In this document: positions 52,601 through 63,510 of the stretch, in pieces | Layout of the letters: the number at the start of each line of letters is the position of its first letter | Numbering within the stretch: position 1 is the stretch's first letter | From: Beaufortia kweichowensis | Taxonomy: Eukaryota > Chordata > Actinopteri > Cypriniformes > Gastromyzontidae | DNA: 64,000 nucleotides | Reading direction: 5' to 3' | NCBI GenBank assembly: GCA_019155185.1 | Contig: CM032794.1 | Span: forward strand, 12,998,721 to 13,062,720 | The notes under the pieces: generated by a model | Database searches by the model: none | The model's input: only the letters and a program-made list of their open reading frames with translations | Told to the model about the DNA's origin: nothing | Program-made: the position numbers and the translations under genes

Positions 52601-54239
52601 TTTGACACTGCATAAAGCTGTAAGCTCAACATTTATCAGTCTCCTCCAGTCAAACACAGTTCACAGCTCCCCACTGAGCTCTTAAATTGGAGTCCTGCAA
52701 ATGACTGCAAAGGAACACTGCGACCCAGTCCCGACGGATTGTGTAACATAATTGTCCTTGGATCAACAAAGCATTTGACCTTGTCTGCTAGGATGCTGTC
52801 ATACATGGCACTGCTAATATAATATTTATTTAGTCGTATCCAGCTGTCAATAATTGTAATGAGTGTTTTCTATGAAGTCAGAATTTGCCCGCCACATGAT
52901 TTGATGTCCTGTAGTTTAATGGTCTGGCCTTTAGAGGCAGTTTATTGCTTAATCTAATTTTATTCATTTAAATAAGATCCTTCTGCAAACAAAGCTTTCC
53001 AATCTTTCCAAATCTCCCAAATAAAGTGTTTAATGGAAAAGCATGGACAGAAGCAACAGCCATAGCTCTTTAAAAGGTCAGAAAGCAAATAAAGAAGTTT
53101 CTACTTGAAACAGCTGTACATGCAGCAATTCCTTACTGTATGACTGTATTACTCATTTTTAATGATTATTAGTCGTAGATGTTTGTTAATAAATTTAATC
53201 ATGCATCATAATCTCTGACTTTATTTAATATAGAAATAATCACTTAAGAGCTACCGACAAGAAATTAGAGCCCAATCTGCCCTCTGCTGGTTCAGTGTAG
53301 GAACAGCAAGTTGCGTAAGAAGGTATATGGTCACTTATATGTACATATACTGTATGCAACATATACTTTAAAACACTGCAAAACGTATTTTTACTGGAAA
53401 TATATATACAATACAGATATTTAATCATATATTAGTAATATTACATCACAACGATATGCTTCATGTTTTTGTGATATATGTCTTGAACAATTTTTTTTTT
53501 CATGTACAAAAATATACAGTTTAAAACATATTATTACTCTAAATTCAATGTCATAATTTAAAACAATATTATTAAAAATATAACTGTTAATAAGGTAATT
53601 AAAATATATATAATATTACATATTGTTATATATTAGTTTTTTTTACAGGTCATGTAAATTCTGGCCTATGATTAACCAATAGAAAAATACCCCCTCCACT
53701 TATAAAGGCATGTATAGGAGTGCCGTCATGCAACACATGACCCACTATGACAAAACACATCCTAATGACGCACATGCTCATCAGTCATGTAAAAATAGCA
53801 GGTGCCTTTCGTGACTGGTTAATGTTGAACAGAGGAAAGCAGATCTGCATTGCCTATGTGTTGCCATAGAGACAGGGCATGGGTGGAATGCTCAGAGGCC
53901 CAGCATAGCAGGTGCTCCTCCCTGTAGAGAATTGTAGCTGTAGAAAGATCACAAAACCTTCTTACTTTAAACCCTCCTCCAGGATAAACCTGTGTACAGT
54001 AAGAAGGTGTGTTCGACTGACGTATGAATAGATTGACATTCAGTTTAAGCTGACGCACATCTTTGCATTGTTATGCTGTTTGCATCAAGGAACTTTGATG
54101 CAACAGAGGTGTGGTTTGAAGGTGAAAATTCAGGTAAGGCCAGTTCCTGAATAACCACAAGCTAGATAGGTCCCTCCCTTTTCCTCTTGTGTTTGGATGC
54201 ACACTGTCCGATCTCTCACACGATCCTATTTTAACCTTC

Positions 54240-54277
54240 TTCGATCATCTCACCTGTACTTATCAGAGAGAACTTAG
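54240..54277 (+). other. muc15: Candidate muc15 5' noncoding exon
   Basis: A stretch ending AACTTAG|GTAGGTA gives a good donor. Upstream is a TATTTTAA-like box near 54227. The coding exon has an acceptor just before its ATG (TTTTAGCAG|GTAGAAAAACC at 55935), so at least one 5'UTR exon must exist upstream. This is the best candidate I see; there is no transcript support. Confidence 0.3.
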
Positions 54278-55935
54278 GTAGGTACACCGTTTTCACCTTA
54301 AATACATAGATTTGATGTGCATGTGTCCTGTCTTAAACAGTTTAACTAGTTTGCTTTGTTGTGAAATGGGGAATAGGTATTAGATGTCAGTGGCATGGAA
54401 ACTATTGAAATCTCGATCTTCATCTGAGTTCAGAACAATAAGAAATAATAAGTTATCTTTGGGATGTTTTATGAATTACTCAACATGTCTATTAAGAATT
54501 TAGTATGTAATTCTTTAGCAAATGTTAGACACATTAGTACTGTCTCTTCAGATGCTCTTGTGAACTGCTTTAGGTAACAAATAATTTAATCCTTCAAACA
54601 AATTAATGGCAAACAAATCTATCTTAACCACAGAATCTCCATCAAATTTGCTAAACATATTTCTTCTCAAGACATCCACTTTCCTCTGTGATTTTAATGA
54701 TTTAATCTTATTGTGTAAGTCATACTTTCACATAAGTCATGCCACGAACACAGAGCTGGAAAACCTGTTCTGGTACATTCTAGGATTAGAATATATGACT
54801 CTAGGATGTTTTTTGGAGACAGCGAGCATATCTTAAATTGTGTTATACATTTTTAATCACATTGTCTTTATAAAAAAAGTAACATTTTAACAGTGATTTA
54901 GATTGCCTTACAAATTTGTTTGTAAGCATACTTATAATAATAAATAACAATAGAATAGAATAACCCATAAACATGTATAGGTGTTTACCATTTGAAAATA
55001 GGTCACAAATGAAAAAGTGTCATAAACATTGTGGGCAACAATAATTGGTGTTGGCTGATGAACTGGCTAAACAAGAAATTGCATGAGTATCAATGAGATG
55101 AAGATAGTTTCTCATGTAGTTGCATGTGACGTGTAGGTGTGTCGCTTATAAAACTTTATCAAGTTCATTATAATTATTCATGAAATAAATATAGATGCCA
55201 ATTAAACATTATTATCATTTTAGATGTTGTACGTATCACATGGATTATATCAGTAATTGACTGACTGTTTTCATATTTGCTTTGTAATAGTCTTTCATCA
55301 AAATAAGTATCTAAATATAGTCTGGGTGTGTACTTTGTATACCAAATAACAAAACACAGTATATTGTGTGTTCAGTACAGTGTCAAGGTTGAATGGTGTA
55401 TTTTACAAATACATGAAGAGGCCTTAAAGACACTTCAATAGAAATGAAAGTGGGAGTATAAAAACAAAGGGTTGCTAAACAAAAGTTTCTGATAAATAAT
55501 GAACTAAAGAACAGTTTCATTTTGTATAGGAGACGGTTTAGGTTTTGCTACCCTCAAATAATGATGTGATGAAATTGCAAGCAATCATTTCAGAGTCAAA
55601 GGTGGCTTTTTAAAGTTATTTGCTGAAACCATTAGATCATGGCTGTACAGCGGTCATCTCAGGGCAACGTGCTGAGATCAGTCACTTTATCCCTGAAACT
55701 CCCTGTTTTTTGTCTCTTTTAACAACAGAATCATCTAATCATTAGCAAGTAGCAAATTATGTGTTTCTGGCATCTGTAAAATTTAATTTTCTGTGAAACT
55801 GCAAGGCGGCTAGCTGTCAGTAAAAGTCAATGACAGCTGCCATGTAAGCCATAATGTAAGCCAAAGAACACTAAATGCACAATAAAATCATTAAGAAGCT
55901 CTTTCAATAAAAATATATTTTTCTTCTTTTAGCAG
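54278..55935 (+). other. Putative muc15 5' intron
   Basis: AT-rich unique sequence without a recognisable exon or repeat. The open frame at 54606-54836 resembles no known protein. Confidence 0.35.
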
Positions 55936-55950
55936 GTAGAAAAACCAGAC

Positions 55951-57991
55951 ATGAAACTGCCATTGGGCATCACACTCACGCTCCTTTTATTGCTTCAGAG
56001 CCTCCAACAAGTGTCCACCGATATTCCTGATGAATGGAAAAGAGAAAATGGACAGCCGTCATCTCAAGAAGAAAGCACTGCTGAACCAACAGTAGAAAAT
56101 AGAAACGTGGATACGCAAGTCACACCACAGAACATTGAGAGCATTTCAGGAAATGAAGGTCAGGCATCTGGCTTCTTTTCTTATAGTGAAAATGGACCAG
56201 AGAACCAAAATCCCCCAGTGACGGAACAGATGCCTTCTGCTACAGACGTGCTGCCCACTCACGAGACAGAAGAAGGAAGTTCTGATGGTCCCGCTGCTAC
56301 AACACCACCTCCGATGGTCGCACTTAACCCCTCTTCTGAACCCTCGGATACACCAGCAGAACACAATGAAATAGAGACACAAGACACATCATCAAATAAT
56401 GTCACATCAGAGCCAGACCAAACTAATCAAACCGCTCTTAATGAGACACACCCTGATTCAAAGCCAGAGAATACCACAGTAGACAGCAGCCATGATGAAT
56501 CAGGTTCTGGATATTTGCCTTCAGACGTACCTACTAAGAGCCCAACCACCTCAACAGAAGATCATGAAGATCAAGAGCACAAGCCATACAGAACTACAGA
56601 ACAACCACCTGAACCACCAGCATACAGAACAACAAAGCCAGTGATTCCACCTGCCATGCCTGAGGATGTGACCATTGCTGCCCCACACATTGAGAATTCA
56701 GAAACTAACCGGACTGGATCCTTTGAAAACAGGGGTGAATCGCCAAAAGGTTTGACTCGATTATTTCCTGGTCTAAGGATTAAAACATAGAATGTTTGAA
56801 ATTATAGAGATATCTGATTTAATTGTTGGGCAAATTCATAATGAGACCAATCCAAAATCATATATAAGTACAGTATTTTATAAATCAATACTAAAGAATT
56901 TTGTTTTATAGATAGATATTATTGTTTTATGTTTTATAGTTTTCACTTAATTCAATCTTAGTCAGTGTTTTGGCTCTTCATAAGCATATTCCTGTTTATT
57001 TACATAGGTAACACAGTTTCAAAGTACACAAATCTTTTCATTTCATCCCTCAAGCTAACCCACATTTCCAACGTCTCAGTTCAGTTATAAAAGCCATATT
57101 TGCTGCTGTTGCTTCGTGCTGGATTGAGTTTCGATCTTTGTTTGTCCCCTGCCCTGGGCCAGAGTGTCCAGTTACTGACACCTTCACCTTCTCTCACAAT
57201 AAGAGTGGTGTTCACCCAGTAGATATTGGGAGGGACTCCTTTCGAGGTCACGTGTGGACCTATGTGACATAGAATGTTCTGAATGCAACCTAGACTTCAA
57301 AACTGGGAAGAAATAATGTGCTTATATATTTACATTTATAAATGCAAATCTTTTGTAATTATACCTGTTCGGCTTAGATTTATTTTTACTTTTTAACCAT
57401 TATTGTACAGTCTATATTGTTATCTGAGGGAATTACCAGAACAGCATAAAATTTTATGTGAATATGTATTGGTTTTAGGTAATCAATAGAATCTTGGACA
57501 ATGCAGCTGGTGTATTTGTTATCATAAACATCTTAAATGTCTTCACAGATTTTTCTTCAGACAGTAAAGACAAAAAGAAAGCAGAGGCATGGGGTGTTAT
57601 CCTGGTCATCGGGATTATTGTGGGGCTCATTGCCTTGACAGGATTTATCATTCTAAACCGAAGAAACAGAAGAGATTTCGCTCACAGAAAACTTGTGGAA
57701 GAAATGTCACCTGATCCAGGTAATACAAAACTTTCTTGTGTTATTATCTTCAGTTCTTTCACTTGTATCCAGTTGAAATATGATCTCTTTTAATTTATTT
57801 GAGTATTTCATTGAATTCATTTTTCTCTGTTATGCTCTATTTATTTTGTTTTGTCTTATCTTATCTAAGTTCTCCGACTGGATAACAGTGAGCCACTAGA
57901 CTTGAAGTATGATGGATTTGGTTACTATAATCCAGGACTACATGGAGACAATATCCAGATGACCAACTTTCCACAGGGTCGTTCAAAATGA
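55951..57991 (+). CDS. muc15: Mucin-15-like single-pass membrane glycoprotein
   Basis: Three coding exons: 55951-56749 (or ending at 56734), 57549-57719, 57870-57991, giving about 363 (or 358) residues against 334 in human. MUC15 is a cell-surface sialomucin. Residues 1-23 (MKLPLGITLTLLLLLQSLQQVS) form a signal peptide. The ectodomain is rich in Ser, Thr, Pro and Glu, with a cluster of N-glycosylation sequons (NVT, NQT, NET, NTT, later NRT), an acidic SGSG motif and two YRTT repeats. Exon 2 encodes a transmembrane segment (WGVILVIGIIVGLIALTGFI) followed by NRRNRR. Identification rests on the cytoplasmic tail: FAHRKL...PVLRLDNSEPLDL...YYNPGL matches the human FSHRRL...PVLRLDNAPEPYDV...YYNPTL. 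The mucin part is not alignable. Its position beside fibin and bbox1 supports the call. Confidence 0.87.
56750..57548 (+). other. muc15 intron 1
   Basis: About 800 bp of AT-rich sequence between the mucin exon and the transmembrane exon. Nothing else recognised. Confidence 0.7.
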
Positions 57992-58576
57992 GAAGAAATA
58001 TGTGATGCCAAAGACATTTTATTTAATCACACCCACGTGAAGACAGAAGGATGTAATGAAGAATATTTTTTTATTTTTAATGTGATTTGCCAAATGAATT
58101 TATAGGCAATATTACACAACTGTAACAATAATCTTTTTTGTTTTCAAACTTTGTGTCTTTTAACTAGCTAAGGGAACAATAACTAAGGAACCAAGAATAT
58201 TCCTTTGTACTTCAAAGTACTGTAGAATTACATTTTTTGTGTGTTCTGAAGGTCTAGTTTACTTTAGATAAATATTATAATTTTTAAAAACCACATTTGA
58301 TTTCTGAATGTCAATTTATGCAAAATGGTATATCACAATCACCTCTATGATGCACACTGTGTTTGAACGTAATTATAGATATGATATACAAAGACATACA
58401 TAAGGAACATATGTAAAGTTGGAGGTGAATGAAGCAGGTTTTTCTTGCCTCCCTGATATCTTTCGCCTGAGACTGTAATGTATAAAAATATTTAGTTTAC
58501 AAAAGATTTAAATAATCCGAAAGAGTATTGTAAAAACAAAAGATGAATCAATATTAATATGAATAGATTTTAGTAT

Positions 58577-58582
58577 AATAAA
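58577..58582 (+). terminator. muc15: Candidate polyadenylation signal of muc15
   Basis: AATAAA about 590 bp after the muc15 stop codon and about 240 bp before the dis3l start, in an AT-rich stretch. Confidence 0.4.
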
Positions 58583-58599
58583 TAATAATTAAAATCACA

Positions 58600-58820
58600 C
58601 TGTTTGTGTCTGTGTTAGTTCATTGAATAATCAAAATATTTGTAATAATATTTCAAGCCCATTGATCGCCCTCTTAAATCCTAGTCACCTCCAATCCTGT
58701 AGATGGCGCATTTGAGTATTTTAAATGTAATAAACACCTCACAGTCAACAAAGCGAAGAAAGATTGTGACTGTGGTTGTTCAGTGTTATCTCAGATTAGT
58801 TTGATTTGAATGACTGTGTC
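58600..58820 (+). promoter_or_regulatory. dis3l: dis3l promoter/5'UTR region with overlapping uORF
   Basis: Only about 220 bp separates the muc15 polyA signal from the dis3l start codon. No TATA box is seen. A YY1-like AGATGGCGC occurs at about 58702. A four-codon uORF begins at ATG 58810 and its TGA (58822-58824) overlaps the main ATG (58821-58823). Confidence 0.4.
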
Positions 58821-61800
58821 ATGATCAAAACCGAAAAGGTTTTACATTTGAACAGCTCAAAGGGCAGAAAGGTTCGAGTGGTCCGCGAGCATTATGTGAG
58901 GGAACAGGTGGAGTGCGGAAGTTCACTGTGTCTAGCGGGCTGTCACAACGGTAACAACATCAGCAGACCTCACAGTATACACAGAATATATTTTCTATAA
59001 CGTTCAAAAGTTTTGGGTCACTTAGTCATATTTAATTATAATTTTCCATATTTTGGAATAATAGTAAACTTATGAAAACTATGGAGTAGCTCAAATGTAA
59101 CAATGGAAATTACCGTTGTGAGTAAATGTAATGAAAAATAATTCAAAGCTGTTATATTTTAGCATCTTCAAAGTAGCCATTTGTCTAGAAACGAGTACTC
59201 TTTGCGTTTTATAAATGTTATCTTCTTCAAATGCTTTGTAAACAATAGTGAAGGAGTTCCTATCCATGCTGAGCTCTTATTGGCTTTTTTATAAAATTGT
59301 TTTGCAATGAAAGAAATGAATATGTTGGCATTTTAATATATAAATTCTATTTTAGTTTATAAAAAAGATCTATTAATAATGCACATAGTAGGTCAATGAC
59401 AAAATATTTATTTATTATTAATATTTAGGTATTACCTACCACCAGTAGGTGCCAGAAAGACCATTGGCAGTCTAAAACTATTCTGACCAAATACATTGAC
59501 AAATTGACACAGACAAATTGGATGACTACTTGTAAGACTAGTATATGCAGTTTATGCCAGTGGCCACATATGTTTACTAGTGAACAGCATGGCTTAGACC
59601 AATTTTTTTTACACCCCAATAGATGGAAAGGTGCTGTCTAGTGATGTGACCCACTATGTGTTTCCTGATGGAGGAGTGGTGCGGGATTTTCTGGAGATTC
59701 TGGAGTTTAGGGAGCTGCAGGGAATTGTGTTCACCCAGACAGCCTCACAGCACATTCGTGGACGCAGGTCAGTCCTTCACATATCATGCTTTTAGGTTGT
59801 ACTGCCTTTTTTGAAAGGAATACAGGAACATTTTCTATTTGCATTTTGAGAAGTCGGCTATCTTTATCTCATACAGGCACTACAATAGACTGCGTGCTCT
59901 GCTTAAGGACCCTCGCCATGATTGTGTGCTGTTTGCCAATGAGTTTCAGCAAAACTGCTACTGCCCCAGAGACAAGGGCGAGTCTCAGGATAAATGGCAT
60001 ACGAGGTGAATCCTAACTGACCAATCATAAAATATTAAACTACATCTTTGTTGTTTTGGATTGTTTACCTTTGTATACTGCAGAAAGTATATACGTATAG
60101 TACTCTATACCATATGTGAATATGTACAGAAAACATAATCTCTGTAATCTCATATAGGTAATGTTATATAAATGAAATTAAGATGCATGCATTTTAACTA
60201 AAAGAATCAGAAAGAAGCTATAATTATTTTATTAACTTCTACTTTAACAAGAGTGCATTTCATTTTGGATTAACACTAAAATTGAATTAAATGCTTATGA
60301 AATAACATTGGCATTCAGTATGTCTCATCAAAGTTAAAAAGCATATAAAGTGTAGTTAACCTGCATGACAATATCTCATTTGCAATTGAGACTATTACAT
60401 TTACATTACATTTAGCAAACAATTTATTTGTAAAATGATTTACAAATAAAGAGAATTTAATATTTTGTCACTGAGAAATTGTTTATTTTGTTCCAGATGT
60501 GTCTACAATGCAGCAGTTTGGTACTATAACCATCTGGCTGGACTTAGGCCAGTAGTAATGCTGACAGAAGATCGTGACACTATTTCAGAATGTAGTGCCT
60601 TAAACAGTGGAGTGTATGTCATCTCAATCCAGGTGTGTATTTTCTAATATCTTATTAAGTCAGAAGTGTTTAACTGTTAGTAACACCTGTGAATTCTGCT
60701 GTAGGAGTACCTGACAAGTTTTTGGCCAGACGTGCAGGCAGCCCAAGAGCTGTACAGCTCCATTGCTCAGACCCTGCAGGAGCGAGAGAGCGAGGGAGTG
60801 GAGAAAGTGTATGCTGAACACCTGCCCGCTGAGGTGCTGGAGGCTGGTATTAAATCTGGCAGGTACATCCAGGTAAGTCTTATATTGAACCACCTGTGTT
60901 TTCTAGTGGTGGCTTAACTGAATTTATATTCCAGTTTCTCTCTTTTTAAGGGGATTTTCAGTGTAAACAAACATCGGGCACAATATGAAGCCTTCGTTCG
61001 TTATGAGGGCTCTACTAGCAAAAATTCAGGTTGTGAATGTGATGTTAAACTGTTTTACTGATGCTGTTAATATTAATAATGACGGGGTTTGCCTTACCTG
61101 ACCTTGGAATCTGTTGAATCCTGTCAATAGAGCTAAACAGCGACGTGCTGGTCAGTGGAGCGAAGTATCGTAACCGGGCGGTGCATGGAGACATGGTCGT
61201 CATAGAGCTGTTGCCACGTAACGAGTGGAAGGGTCGGACCATGGACCTAACAGAAGGTCAGGGGGAGGAGCTGGAGGACACACAAAGCCAGCCCATGCCC
61301 ACAGGTAACCATGGCTAATACTTCATATGGTTCTAATGGTTAGTCTCCATAATTCTTAGCAGAGCTTGACAGATGAGACCACTAGATGGCAGATTTGCTG
61401 GCATTTGATGATTAAAATCGACTCTTCAGATCAGAAAATCCTAGATTTATAGATAGATAGATGCATAAGATGTGCCTATGTATAGCTTTGATTCAGTTTT
61501 TTTCACCACAGGCAGGGTGGTGGGTATTCTCCAGAGGAACTGGAGAGATTATGTCGCAAGTTTTCCTCCTCTTGAAGAGCTGCAGTCTCAAAGTCGTAAT
61601 TCACAGAAGATCCTTCTCATTCCATGGGACTACCGCATCCCAAAAATCCGTATCAGCACACAACAGGCTGACGCATTGCAGGTTGATGATTTATTAAGTA
61701 TTTTTAATTTACAAAATTGTACATGATCAAATTATGGGTAACCTAAGACTTAATATGTTTTATTTCTTTGTGTAGGACCATAGAGTGATTGTGCGTCTGG

Positions 61801-63510
61801 ATTCGTGGGAAAGTACTTCTATGTACCCAAACGGCCACTGCGTGAAGGTGCTAGGAAAAGCTGGCGTGAGCTGGAGACAGAGATTCAGACCATCCTGGTG
61901 GAGAACTGCATCCATGTGTCTGCATTTTCAGATGCCCAGGTGAGCTCTTAAAAATGATTTTTGCCAATGTTAGAGTCTTTGAGAAAAGTTTTAGATAGTT
62001 GTGCCAACTAGCTGTTGTAATCAGTGTCAATAGAAGAACAGAGCATCAAAATCAACTTTGATACCGTTAAAAGCAGTGTTTCAAATGTTCCTTTAGTTGC
62101 GTGAGATGCCAGTTAACACAGAAGAGAACCCGTGGCAGATGAACAGTAGTGAAGTGTCCTCCAGGCGGGATTTGAGGGACACCCACTTGGTGTTCAGTAT
62201 CGATCCTATGGGCTGCGAGGATGTAGATGACACCTTGTCTGTTCGATTTCTGTCAGGAGGAAACGTTTAGAGCTGGGTGTTCACATTGCCGACGTCACTC
62301 ATTTTGTGAGAGAAGGCTCTCTTACAGACTTAGAGGCACGGGCCAGGTATGGTGATTCATTAGTTATTTATCATTAGTTAGTATTATTAGTTAGTTTTTG
62401 GTAAATGTGTATTATTTCATTTTAATATTTTTGGTTTATAAAACAATTAGTTTCAGTCCTTGATTCTGATTAATAGCTGTTTTATTTACAATAACTGATG
62501 TAGATAATTAATGTGCTTTGTGTCATGGCTAAAGGGATTGCAGGCAATCCACTTTACGTTGTGTCCTTCAGCTGTGAATTATGCACAACCTCTCATAATG
62601 TTTTGCTTACTTATAGGTGTCAAGTCTCCAAATTTAAAATAGTTATTTAATCTCCCCTTTTTTTTCAACGCAGGGCAACCACTTACTACCTGGCTGACCG
62701 CAGATATGACATGCTGCCAGCAGTGTTGAGCGCAGACTTGTGTTCCCTTCTTGGAGGAGTGGACCGGTTAGTAAAACACCTTTAAGAAACCCTGTTTCTA
62801 GAAACTACCTTTGTACCTTTAGTAATTGACTTTAAAGAAATAGTTCACCCGAAAGAAACAAAACCTCTCACCCTTAACATTTTTGTGGGCATGTAATGGT
62901 AAAGGTAATACATATAGTGTATGATTTTATCAGATATTCTATAAACAATAACACAGTATTACTCAGTAAATTCTCTGTGTTTCAGATATGCCATGAGTGT
63001 GGTGTGGGAGCTAGATGCAGAGTCTCTGGACGTGTGTAAGGTCTGGTACGGTCGCACTCTTATCCGTTCATCCTATCAGCTTCACTATGAGCTTGCCCAA
63101 AGCCTGCTGAATGGAGAGGAGGTCGAGGTGCCTGAGCTAGTCCAACTCGAGGGCTCTCAGCAGGATCAGAAACTGGCTGAACTTTTGCAGGCTCTGCAGA
63201 CCCTTACGAGGGTGGCCAGACACCTCCGGGCACAGAGAGATAAAGGAGGTGCTCTGGAGTTAGAAGGGGTGGAGGTGAGGGCTCAACTGGATAAGGACAA
63301 GAACATTACAGCCCTTGTTCCCAAACAGCCTCTGGAGGTTCATGAGACTGTGGCGGAGTGTATGATCTATGCCAACCACTGGGTGGCACGCAAGATACAG
63401 GAGAGCTTTCCACACCAAGCACTTTTGCGTCATCACCCACCACCCAAACAGGAATTCTTTAATCATCTGATTGACAGTGCAAAGGCCTGTGGCTTCAGTA
63501 TTGATACAAG
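58821..63510 (+). CDS. dis3l: DIS3-like exonuclease 1 (cytoplasmic exosome), 3' part beyond window; two apparent frame breaks
   Basis: DIS3L is the 3'-5' exoribonuclease subunit of the cytoplasmic RNA exosome. Twelve exons: 58821-58950, 59623-59767, 59877-60005, 60497-60632, 60705-60872, 60951-61029, 61131-61304, 61512-61681, 61776-61939, 62097-62346, 62674-62766, 62986-63510. They cover the degenerate PIN domain ([41 protein letters not shown]), the cold-shock domains ([33 protein letters not shown]) and the RNB catalytic domain. [17 protein letters not shown] holds the metal-binding aspartates, followed by [23 protein letters not shown] and HETVAECM. The rest of RNB and the S1 domain lie past the window. 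Exons 9 and 10 each carry two nucleotides too many for their flanking phases (or one too few): the frame breaks near 61866 and near 62261-62268, where a TAG follows. Every other exon is in phase. This could be a pseudogene or base errors. Confidence 0.93.
60395..60450. repeat. Short SINE-tail fragment in dis3l intron 3
   Basis: TACATTTACATTACATTTAG followed by a diverged TTTACAAATAAA stretch, similar to the ACATTTAC end at 49590. Confidence 0.4.

Larger units (their letters stand above)
42030..54239. other. 12-kb intergenic region between divergent fibin and muc15, no gene recognised
   Basis: The two flanking genes point away from each other, so this stretch holds both promoters. By human synteny SLC5A12 and ANO3 sequence might be expected here, but I recognise no exon of either on either strand. 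It contains a compound GT/GA microsatellite, a 90 bp GA tract, a MITE fragment and a SINE remnant. Some AT-rich unique blocks (for example 48590-48800 and 52790-53060) look non-repetitive and could be conserved noncoding elements; that is a guess from appearance. Confidence 0.55.

Noticed and set aside
61866..61888. Idea that the dis3l exon 9 break is a tiny GT-AG intron
   Set aside because: It would be 23 bases, below the minimum for vertebrate splicing, and it would remove conserved residues that are present downstream.
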